Below are positions 46,701-58,700 of a stretch of 64,000 nt of DNA, in pieces. Origin of the DNA: Mermis nigrescens. Its lineage: Eukaryota > Nematoda > Enoplea > Mermithida > Mermithidae. The notes beneath the pieces were generated by a model, which was not told the origin of the DNA, did no database searches, and worked only from the letters and a program-made list of their open reading frames with translations. The DNA lies in the NCBI GenBank assembly GCA_036768485.1, contig JAVLUZ010000768.1:30743-94742 (forward strand), given 5' to 3'. Made by a program: the position numbers and the translations under genes. Every line of letters starts with the position of its first letter. Positions within the stretch are counted from its first letter, which is position 1.

Positions 46701-49700
46701 TTCAGATGATGAACATACATGATCTTGGGGAGGGGGGTTTCCTCACCTCTCCAGAAATTTTTCCCCTGCCCCAGAATTCGCGATTTTTCAAAAGTTTCCG
46801 AAATTTTCCCGAAAATTCGCAGAAAAGGTGGTGTTTTAATCGTTTTTAGCTATCTGCATATTTGCTCAAAAAGTCGAATTTTCGGCGCTTCGCGCCATAT
46901 ACTCATGTTCTAACTATATTTTGTTCAATTGATTCGACTTTTCTTCATTTTTTTCGAATTTGTTTGCGTTTTTATGCTCTAGAGCGATAAAGCATCGTCA
47001 GAAACGCCGAAAAACTATATTTTTGACGCGTACCCATGATTTTTAGGCTTAGAAAAAGGCACTTCATAATTTCACCCCCAGATTTCCACGCTGTGCATGT
47101 CTGATGATGAATATACATTATTGCAGCTTTCTTAAATCAGTGAGCGTTAAAAATCAGTAATTCTGATTTAGCATGAATTTCACGATGTATTAAAATCTGG
47201 TATTGACGACAACGCAAACAAAACATTGACCTGGAGGCAGTATTTTTTTGTACAAGGTCCGTTTGTACATGTACAAAGATGGTCCCTAAAAGTCTTTGTA
47301 CATTTCGTACACACAAATTTTTGGGTACTATAATATGGTACAGTAGCGATTTTAGTGTGGCAAAAACAGAGTTGTTCGACCTTTGGTTACGTATTTTAGC
47401 AATTTCTAGGTTTCTGAGGGCAAAAATCAGTAATAATCGTCTCAAAACGGCGCGAAGCGCCGAAAAATTTGGCATTTTACCTTTCAAAATGCAATTTCTG
47501 AAATTATAAAGATGTATAGAACACACAATTGCTCATTTCGGCGCGGAGCGCCGAAAATTTTGCGAATTTCGAACCTTTTTGCAGTTTTTGTCTTCCAAAA
47601 AATCTTTGTACATGTATCAAAGACGGTCCCCAAAAGTCTTTGTACATCGCGAAAAATCTTTGCCGAATTCAAAAAAGACCGTGCCTGGAGGATATCATTG
47701 CATTCTTAAACACAGCGGCGCAGCTGGCCTTCTAATTTTAGGGGGGGGCGAAAATTTTGAAGTTGGACATCTTAACCATTATTTATGGATAAGCGAAAAT
47801 AATAGTGTCTATGAGCTTTCCTCAACGAGATCTACACATTAGAGAAGCAAAAAATTTAAAAAAACCAAATTTGATTTTAATTAAATTATATTAAACAGTT
47901 GTATATGAGTAAATAACCCAAAATTTTGGACTTATTAGCTCAAAAAGTGTGCTTTTATGTATTTAGCAGTCTTCCAGATACACTTTAAGAATCTCCAATT
48001 TTTCCTTTGGGGAACCCTTGTGAAAAATATTCATACTTCCAAAATTTTGGGGGGACTAGCCCCCAATCCCGCCACTGCTCAAACACGAATGTATTAATAG
48101 AAAAAGACACTATCACTTGAAATATACGCATTATATAGATAAAAAACTTGTCTACTAATATCTACGAGTATAAGCCATTTCGAGCTAATGAACGAAACTC
48201 AATAAGTAACACCGAATTTTACGGATCGATAGATTCTTCGTAAAACCCAATTGCACACGTAAAATGACTAGAATTTTTGAACCTCCCTTATAGCATTCCT
48301 AACACAGCTGCACGATCTGAGATAAAATCAATTTTTTAGAAAAAATAGAAGAAAAATGTCCAAATCGCATGAAAAGTAACATGAAATTTTAAACTCTGCT
48401 GTGAGATTGAATTGCTTCAATAATCTTCGATAGAGTTTGAAATGAAATTAACGTTTTTAAAAGAATCATCTGATGGAAAGTACAAGTGAAAACGCGTATT
48501 TTTGTGAATCTAAACAAAAGAATAAGAGTTCCTTCTAAAATCGTACAAGGAAAATTTCCAGCATATCTTAAAAATATTAACATGTGCGTCTGTATAATGT
48601 ATATATGTATGTATAATGCGTAAATGTATGTTTTTTCGAGAAATGCATATTTCCTTCTAAAATCTCCAAAATTAAATTAAAGGTAGCTTTAGAAAAAACA
48701 ACTTTCCTTCTTAGGAAGATGGAATAGCCTTAAAAAGGAAACATCTGCAAAAATCTGAAAGTAAGTTGAAGTGATTGAAGAATGCTGAAGACAGGGTGGC
48801 CTGGCCACTGGTTTCCCAAAATAAAATTCCCGGGTTTCCCGGGTGATTTATGGACAATTTCCCGGTTTTAAATCAAGCTTTAAACGCACACTATATACGA
48901 AGAAGTGTCATGATAAGAACATGAAAAAGGATTAGGCACAAGCAACTTTTAATCAAACAAATGCAAATACTACACGAAACGTATTGGAACAATCATAATT
49001 TCTTTTTCAATGATGCTAACGAGTAGTCGATAGCAGTCTTCACAGCCTATAATATAGTACAGTAGCGATTTTAGTGTGACAAAACAAGGTTTTCGATCTT
49101 TTTGGTAGTGTATTTCAGCTAATTTCTGGGCTTCTCACGCCAAAAATTACTAAAAATTGACTCAAAACGGCGCGAAGCGCCGAAAAAATTGGCATTTTTC
49201 CATTCTAAATGCAAATTCTGCCATTTTAAAGATATATAGGATCAGTGGCGGATCTAGAATTTTCTTACGGGGGCGTTATCCCAACTTTTCTAGAAAAAGT
49301 CAAAAATAGATCCAAAAATTTGCTCTTAATGCGCAAAATGGCGTTTTTTTCGGTGTTTTACATTGTACACTTTTACATAAAATCACCTGACGCAATATTT
49401 TTTTAAAAATTTCAAAATGCTAGACAATTTTGTGCGAAAAAATCATTAAATTTCTTTGACTTTAACAAAAATCTGGCGCGAAGCGCCGAAAAATTTGTGA
49501 AATCAAGGCGGATAGACGTCTAGACGCATGATTTACTGCTTGTTTTCCTGTATTTATAGCATTTGATGCGAAACATCGAAATTCTTAATTGAAAATAGAA
49601 GAAAACTATGCAAAAATAGATGTTAAAATTGTTTTGAAACCTACATGAACAGAAAATGGCTTCCAGGCAGTGTTTTTTTTGTACAAGATCCGTTTGTACA

Positions 49701-52700
49701 TATACAAAGATGGTCCCTAAAAGTCTTTGTACATTTTGAACACACAAATTTTTGGATACTATGATATAGTACGGTAGCGACTTTGGTGCGGTAAAATAGT
49801 TGTTCGACCTTTGGTAGTGTATTTTGGCTAATTCCTGGTTTTATGAGGGCAAAAATCATTAAGAATCGTCCGAAAACGGCGCGAAGCGCCGAAAAATTCG
49901 ACATTTTTTCCTTTCGGAATGCCATTTCTGCTATTATAAAGATATACAGGACACACAATTCCTCATTACGGCGCGAAGCGCCGAAAATCTTTGCGAATTT
50001 CAGACCTTTTTTTGCGGTTTTTGTCTTCCTGATAATGTTTGTACATCTACAAAGACGGTTCCGAAAAGTCTTTGTACATTGGGAAAAATCTTTGCCGAAT
50101 ACAAAGAAAACGTGCTTCTATGTCGCCAAGAAAGTAAATAAATGTCATTAATAGTATCATTCGGCGCGTAGCGCCGAGAAAAATTCGAGAAGTTATTGTC
50201 ACTGACGGCCAAAAATCATTGCAAATTGCTTATCCATTCTCTATCTGGCCGAATATTTTTGATCAATGGGAGAAGGAGGCGACCGCACCCCACCGCTCCA
50301 CTCTAAATCCGCCCCTGCATAGGACTAACAATTACTCATATCGGCGCAAAGCGCCGAAAATTTTTGGGAATTTTACAACTTTTTACAGTTTTTTTCTTCC
50401 CAAAAATCTTCCCAAAAACAGAGTTTTTCGACTTTTGATAGGGTATTTTAGCTAATTTCTGAGTCTCTTAGGGCAAAAATCACAAAGAATCGTCTTAAAA
50501 CGGCGCGAAGCGCCGAAAAATTCGACATTTTTCCCTTTGAAATGCAATCTCTGCCATTATGAAGATATTTAGAACACACAATTATTCATTTCGGCGCTAA
50601 GCACCGAAAATTTTTGCGAATTCATACCTTTTTTGCAATTTTAGTCTTCCCAAAAAATCTTTGTACATGTACAAAGACGGTCCCGAAAAAGTCTTTGTAC
50701 ATCGGGAAAAATCTTTGCCGAGTACAAAAAAAACACTGTTGCAAAAACGTCTTAGCGAACAATAGTACAAATAGCTACCTACTGGCTATATCAAATAAAG
50801 AGAATACACAAATAGCAATCAACGATGTGACAATGGGCGAGAAGAAAAACGGAAATAAATGCTACATGATAAAAATATAAAAACACGTAAGCTAGTATGA
50901 ATTAAAAGCGATCAAAAAATGTAACATTGTACTATTAATTCAATATTTTTGGCCTCCAAAAACTGAGTTCAAACTAAATTTCTTGACGAAAATACCGGGG
51001 TTTTCCCGGGTGCCAAAAAATTCCCGGGCTCTCCCCGGGTTTCCCGGATTCCGGGTGAGTGGCCACCCTGTGAAGATAGTGGCCACCCTGTGAAGATACC
51101 AATCATAATACAAATTCTGCAAACGATCACAACATCGATCGAAACACCAAAGAAAACATATGTCAATCTGTCCAAGGCGAATTGGAACAACTTTCGCCTC
51201 GAAACTGAAACGCGATTCACACGACTGAATCAGATCGATAGTAACAGCACCCCAGTAATCGATCAAGAAAGAATATTCCGCCGTATCGTAAATCAAGCTG
51301 TGGCCCACAACGTGCCAACTGGCCGTCGGAAGGATTTTATTCCTTGCCTGACACATGCAACACAACTGTTGATCAACGAGCGGAATCAAATCCGACAGCT
51401 AGATCCTCACTCACAGAGAATCGCAACACTTAACACCGAAATCAACAAATCGATCACAGATGAAAAACGAACACGATGGCAAACATTTGTCTCAACATTC
51501 GACCATCGTATGAAAGCGCATAAACTGTGGCGAATAATCAAATCACTCGAAGGCAAATCCAAACCGCCATCAAACTGTTCAATCGAATTTGACAATGCCA
51601 CCACTATGTCGAACCAAATGGCATGGAACCATTTCAATAAACAGTTCATGTCAGTAAAAACACACAAATCTGACAAAGCAACCAGACGTATCTTCAGAAT
51701 AGTTCGAACGAAAAGACCTACAGCCGATGCGCCAACTATCACTTGGCAAGATGTTTCATCTGCAATAAAGAAATCTAAGAGCTCCAAGGCGCTAGGCCCA
51801 GACAATATAGCTCCAATCTATCTCAAACACCTAGGCGAAGAAGGCTTCAAATACCTTGCCCACCTCTTCTCAACATCTCTGAAACAATGCTGTATACCGC
51901 CTATTTGGAAATCATCCACCATAATTCCCCTATTGAAACCAGGGAAAGACGCCAAAATTGCAACCTCTTACCGTCCAATTTCGCTACTATGCCCGGCTGC
52001 GAAAATTCTAGAATCAATACTACTTCCTACAATAACCGACAATCTTCAACCTGCGACCCATCAACATGGCTTCCGCCCTCATCATTCTACAACTTCTGCT
52101 CTGCTAAAACTGTCAACACACATTGCTAATGGTTTCAACGAGAAACTGCCACCCAGTCGAACAGTGGCAGTCGCCATAGATCTGACCAAGGCTTTCGATT
52201 CTGTCGATCATTCATTGCTTGTCGACAAAATCACCCACTCGACAATGCCACACTATTTGGTCAAATGGTTGAACCACTACCTACGTGGCCGCCAAGCACG
52301 TACGGTTTTTCGTAACACGACTTCAACTGCCAAAATCGTCCGAACAGGCGTACCGCAGGGCTCTGTACTCTCTCCTGCCCTGTTCAATGCATACATCAAT
52401 GACATACCGACGCCTCCAAACAATGTCGAAATAGTATCATATGCTGACGATCTAACAGTGATCACCTCTGGCCCAAAGATTCCTACACTCACAAAACGGC
52501 TCAATGCTTACTCGAAGCAACTAGCCAATTACCTGGAAGACAAACATATCAATATTTCATACTCCAAATCGACAGTCACATTATTTACGCCAAACACACA
52601 TGAAACTCGTACACATCCACGAGTCAAAATCAACAACAACTTGCTGCCCTCGAACGCCGTCCACAGATTTTAGGTGTCACTTTTGACACTATGCTGACAT

Positions 52701-55700
52701 CTGCCGAGCACGTCATGCTTACAGCAACCAAAGTCCAAAAACGGAACAACATTCTTCGGGCGCTATGTGGCACTGCATGGGGCCAGCAGAAAGAAACCAT
52801 CCTGGCAACATACAAAGCCATCGGAAGATCAATTCTCAACTACGGCACTCCTATTTGGTCACCAATAGTCGCGCCATCAGGCCTTGCTCTACTTCAACGT
52901 GCTCAGAACTCGGCCTTACGCATTGCAACCGGCTGCCATTCTATGGCCTCAGAAGATCATCTCCATCAGGAGACCAAAATGTTACCTGTTGCCAGTGATC
53001 GGACCGAGGCCTCGGCCTCGGCAAGCCTCGGCGTTTTTGGAGCCTCGGCCTCGGCGCCGAGGGCGAAGTTGAAAAGTGCCGAGGCGCCGAGGGTTAAAAT
53101 CAAATTTGAATAAGTTTAATATGTCCGTTGAATATTAACTATTTAGAATGCATCTGCAGTACAAAGGCTATTTTTTACATATAGACTTTTCTTGTGGTTT
53201 TAGTCGCGTACCCAGTTACACAAAGTTACATACAGCAAAGTGCCAATTAATTATTCATGTGATGACTAAGTTTTAATTCTCATGCTTGCTACATGGATCG
53301 GAAGCACACATTCCCGAAGGGAGGGGTGAGGGAGGTTTATTACCCCCTCTCAGGGTACAAGACTCAAGTCACTGTCAGACGATTTTTGGTGAAAACCTTT
53401 TGAATATTTTTGAACCTAATTTTTACTATGGCAAAAGTGCAGCTAACTATTAGAATTTCCCGAAGTGATACAGTATTTTTGAATGTAAGCAAGAGTAAAT
53501 AGACAAACTGTCACTATAAAACATGCATGTGACAGCTCAAAATTTTTGGGAGGGGCTCCTCGGCATACATGTAACGGCTAGAAATTTCGGGTGGGGGATT
53601 AGCGACTCTATTTCTATGTCAAAAATGGCAAAAGCACCTAAAATAGCCAACAAAGCGCAAATTTTCGCCCAAAATGGGGAGGGTGGGTGGGTCAAAATTT
53701 TCTGACGTTGGAGGGAAGGGTTAGGGGAGGACGTCCAACCCTGGGTGGGTGGGGAATTCCCAAAGCCCTTCCTGTTACACGTATGGTTTTCGGCCATTTT
53801 TATGGGAGAGGGCGTAAATGATTACGAATTTTCGGCCGAAAATCGCAAAAATGCACCTAAAAATGGCCAATAAATGCAGATTTTGCCAAAAATCAATTTC
53901 GGCTCGTGCATTTTCCGGAGCCATTTTTATACAATGTTAAAATACTTTCTTGGACAAAGTGATAATAATTATATCGTTTTTCAGTATTTTTTAGGAAATT
54001 TCAAAAAATTTTCGGTGCTCCACGCAAAATATCGCTAATATAGCTGTATTGAGATTGAAGCAGAGGCATTAAACGCTCAAAAATCAATTTTTGTGTAATC
54101 TAGGCATCTTTATGCAGATTTAAATATCTTTTGTATCCATTTATACTGTTTTAAAAAATTTTATGCAAAACAAGTACTATTTAATAACTCAGCACATTTA
54201 GCCGTTCAAAGATAAAATTGACTAATTTATCCTGATGTTGCATTGGATTTCTAAGCACAGTAGTGCTTATTACAAGATTTAATTGGCACATTACAATATC
54301 TGTAATATTTCTGATTTTGTAGTACGAGTTGTTTTAGCTTTCTCAGTCAAGTTTTATGTGTAAATTTCATCAAAAGCTCATAAAAATTTCGGCGCTTCGC
54401 GCCAAATAATCTTATGAACTATATCCAGGCCGAATTATCACATTTAGGACCACGGATTTTTGTATTCGGCAAAGATTTTTCATAATGTACAGAGACTTTT
54501 CAGGACTGTCTTTGTACATGCACAAAGATTTTTGGAGAGACAAAAACTGTAAAAAGGTGTAGAATTCCCGAAAATTTTCGGCGCATCAGTAATTGTCTGT
54601 CCTATATATCTTTAAAATAGTAGAATTTGCATTTAGAATGGAAAAAATGTCAAATATTCAGAGACCCAGGAATTAGCTAAGATACGCTACCGAAGGTCGA
54701 AAACCCTGTTTTACCACACTAAATCGCTACTGTACCATACTATAATAGTACACAAAAATTTGCATGTACAAAATGTTCAAAGACTTTTTGGATACCATTT
54801 TTGTGCATGTAAAAAGGTATCTTGCACAAAAAAAACACTGTTTAGGACTGCATGCCGGTTGCAGGTCACACACTGGCAGTATGTAAAAATGTGTATGTTT
54901 AAAAATATATTTATATAAAATATCTACAAAAATTTGTTCGCTCATACAAAGACACTACTTAATTTACTGGTCCCCTATTTTGGGATTTCACCCTTCCCTC
55001 AACTCTGGACCTTGGGAAACTATGATCGGAAAGTACAGTGCAGTTTCTGTCATACTACCTACCACACCAGAATTGGATGACTGAAAAAGCGTGTTTAAAC
55101 ATGCATTACCGCAAAAGCGAGCACAACAATGGCTACAGTTCTGTCTTTACTTAGCTTATTTCGTTTGTTCGTTTATTTCTTTGACACTGTTTTCTTATTT
55201 ATGTATAGTAATAAAAGTTTTTAAGTGCTTGTTCAGCCATATTTTTTATTAACTTTTCCAAGTCTTCAACGGCAACTTGTTAAATTAAGTATGCTTTCAT
55301 TCTGCTGACTTTATTCAATAAATCCTTCAAACACTTAATCTACTATTATTGAAAATGACATTCGATAAAGTGTTCAATATTACGATTATTCTCTAGCTAA
55401 TGTGCATACAAAATATTCTAAGAGCACTATTTATGGGTATAGGTATATAAGCTTGACCCTCGGCATTACCTCGGCCTCGGCCTCGGCCGAGGCAAGGATT
55501 TTAAGGCGCCTCGGCCTCGGCCGAGGGTCCAAAAAGTACCCTCGGTCCGATCACCGCCTGTTGCCCAACATAATCGACTATTGTCAGACCAATTCTTTTG
55601 CCATATGCAATAATGAAACTCACCCATGCCATGAATTTGCTACTACAGCAGCTCACCGACCTCACACCATGAAAGGAAGACTGCCTTCTTTCAGTGAAGC

Positions 55701-58700
55701 CAGAGTCAATGCAGCTTTTACACAGTCAGACAACTCTCGACAAGTCATCAAGATCTTACACACAAATGCTGTCACCAATGCACTTGAAAACTATGGGCCG
55801 AACAGAGTGCTGAACACCAAGCCTCCACCTATTGCCAATGAAGAAATATCGCTAAGCCGTTTGACCAGATGCCGCCTTTCACAGTTGCGTTCAGGATGGT
55901 GCAGCCTATTGCAAAATTACCAGCACAGAATCAACAACAATATAATCAACCAGTGTCCATCATGTCTAACTCCCAACCATGATGTTGGACATATCTTCAA
56001 TTGTCCTGCCAACCCCACCAACTTGACGCCAACAGCACTGTGGGCAAACCCCGTGGACGCTGCCCGCCAACTCGACCTCATATAAAACCCCGATGCAGCT
56101 ATGACGAGGATCGGAGCAATCAACAACAACAACAACATAGCTCTGAGAAACATTCAGCAGATATGGAAAAAAGAATAGTTGCTCACACACATGATCTTAG
56201 GGGTTAGGGTGGGTTCCCCCCCCACAGAAATTTTTCACCCTCACCCCCAGAATTGCCGATTTTTTGAAGGTTCCCAAAAATTTTCTAAAAATTTGTAGAA
56301 AAGATGCTTTTCTAAGCGGTTTTAGCTATATAAGCGCCAAATTTTCGGCTCTTCGCGCAATTATACTCATGTGTTGACTATACTTTGTTCAATTCGTTCC
56401 GACTTTTTTTGATTTTTTCCGAAATTTTTTAATATTTTTGTGCTCTAAAAATATAAAGAATTGTCAGAAATGCTCAAAAACGATGTTTTTGACGCGAACC
56501 TACCATTTTTGGACCCAAAAAGGCACTTTATAATTTCACCCCCCAGAATTCCCATGATGTGCACGTGTGCTTGCGCATCTGAAAAAATACGCAACTGAGT
56601 GGACATGAGATGTATTTTATGGTTAATTCGCCCTTACATATTCCGTATATGGCGTCCAAAATTTGGCGGCATTCTCCGAACACGGAGGGACGCGTAAAGT
56701 CCTCATTCAAAGGAGGAAGAAAACAATGACCATTCGCCGAAATGTCGATAAAATGGTGAGATAGGCCGTTTTGCATACACAGGCCGTAAAACCAGTCAGG
56801 CAAGCCGATTTCGATCTCCAAAATTCGTCGATTTTCGTATGTTAAGTAGTCGAAATTCGGGCCCACGTCGAAGTCGTCGGGAGGTTTGAATTGATCGAGG
56901 TCATATTTTTTTATCGATTCTAACATGAGATTCTTGAGATCATCCCGTTCGTCTTTTCTCATAAAATTCAACACGGCGTCGACGGCCTCGTTTAAAGATT
57001 TATTGCACAAAAAGTTCAGAGTACCGATCATAGCGCAGTGATTCTTCGTACAGAACAATTTCGACTTCGACTTTTTCGGCTTGACTATATGATCTACGTA
57101 GACAGCGAGACATTTATCTATATAATTACCATATGCATAGTTTCCCAAGGTCGGAAGTTCAGGAGGGGGTGAAATCCTAAAATTTAAAACCACTAAATTT
57201 AGAGTCTGGCCTTTTTTGTAGGTCAAATATGAAAAATGGCTAAACATCCTACACAGAATGTTTTAATTAATAAACTGCATTTTTAACTACTTTTTGTCCC
57301 ATTCTGACTAGTTTCCTCACTCTTGTAAGTAAAAAATATGAGAATTCATCGAAAATTTTGACTTTTCGAGTCATTTTAAGTTCATTCTAGGTATTTTATG
57401 GGTAACCAAAACAGAAATGGATAAGTCGGCGCGTAGCGCCAAAAAGTTTTAACACCTTCGCTGCTTTTGTACCCAAAAATCATGCAGAAAATGTGTGATA
57501 ACTCAAAATCGTCCGACAGTGATTCAAGTCTCGGACTCTGAGGTGGGGGTAATACCCCTCACCCCCTATGGGAATGTGTGCCATATGTAATTTTGGGGGA
57601 GAAAGTGGTGGAGTTTCACCCACCCCTTCCAAATTTTTTCACTGCCAAGAATTCGCGATTTTCGAAAAAATTGTATAAAAGGTGCTATTTAAGCGTTTTT
57701 TGCTTTTTGCTCAAAAGTGTGAAATTTCCCCTAATATTTTGACTATTTTTGTCCAATTTAATCGAATTTTTTTGAGTTTTTCGAATTTCTCTATTTATGC
57801 TCTAGAACGATAGAACATCTTCAGAAACGCTACACGTCAAAAACATCGTTTTTCGGCGTTTCTGACAAAGTCCTACCTTTATAGACCATAAAAACATGAA
57901 AAAATATTTCAGAAAATCGACACAATTCGGATAAATTGAAGAAAATATTCAAAAAATTATACCAAAAATTGTCTCTTTCGAGCAAACAGATAGCTAAAAA
58001 CGCTTAAATAAGCACCTTATCTGCGAATTTTTGGGAATTTTTAGAAAATCGTGAATTCTGGGGAGGCGGTGAAATAATTTCTTGGGATACAAGTTTTCTG
58101 GGACGGGGGCTAGGGTAAAGCCCCCAAGATCGTGTATAGTTGTCATTATACATGCACAGCAAGGGAATTCTAAAGAAGGAAAAGATGAAACAACAAATTT
58201 TGATTAAGTGCCCTTTAAGTATCAAAAAAAGATGGATACGCGCCGAAAGCACCAGTTTATTGGTCTTTCTAACGATGCTTGCTCACCCAAGACGACAAAA
58301 ACACAAAATATTAAAGATATATTGAATGAAACAAGGTCAGAAATCGCTGTTTGACACGAAACGCGCTATTTTGGCACAATCCTAAGTAAAAGATCACTAA
58401 ATGCTAATACACATGTGGGCAATGCCGCACCACCCTCGCCAACGGGTGGCGCCAGAAGGCACTTCGGTATCTTCAAAACCCCAGCTAGGTGGTGCAAGAA
58501 AAAACAGTTGTTGATTGGGGGAGGGTAGAATTTTTCGACCCAAAAATAAAGGAGTGAGAAAATGATACAACCAACCAACTAGTCAACCAAACAACCAACT
58601 AACCGGCTAATCAACCAGCCAACTAGCCAACCAACTAACCGGCCAACTAACCAACCGACTAGCCAACCAATCAACCAACCACCTATCCAAGCAAACAACT

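Larger units (their letters stand above)
49050..50738. mobile_element. Nested cluster of CAGTGTTTT-family copies
   Basis: A copy broken at 49242/50318 (…gatatataggat | cataggactaac…) is split by the element 49243-50317; its downstream part fuses near 50405 to another copy that ends GTACAAAAAAAACACTG at 50738. Hairpins at 49169, 50343 and 50502. Confidence 0.7.
48792..51070. mobile_element. Element with CAGGGTGGCC ends, filled with nested insertions
   Basis: Left CAGGGTGGCCTGGCCACTGG and right ...GTGGCCACCCTG, inverted CAGGGTGGCCACTC. Both sides carry CCCGGG-rich subterminal sequence (TTCCCGGGTTTCCCGG). Flanks share TGAAGA; an exact 8-bp TSD is not clear. The right end is followed by a second copy of its last 20 bases (51071-51090). 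The inside holds elements at 49050-50738. Confidence 0.6.
51084..56138 (+). mobile_element. 5'-truncated jockey/CR1-like LINE, interrupted
   Basis: Codes for the end of the endonuclease (IPIII, directly after where an SDH motif is expected), the reverse transcriptase and the C-terminal region; ends with an (AAC)n-type tail (56120-56137). A 2.56-kb hAT-like element splits it at 52993. Its endonuclease front is missing, and frameshifts make it dead. Confidence 0.88.

Noticed and set aside
47137..47526. 129-residue minus-strand ORF and neighbours
   Set aside because: Lies inside the CAGTGTTTT element and its flank; the hairpin region translates by chance.
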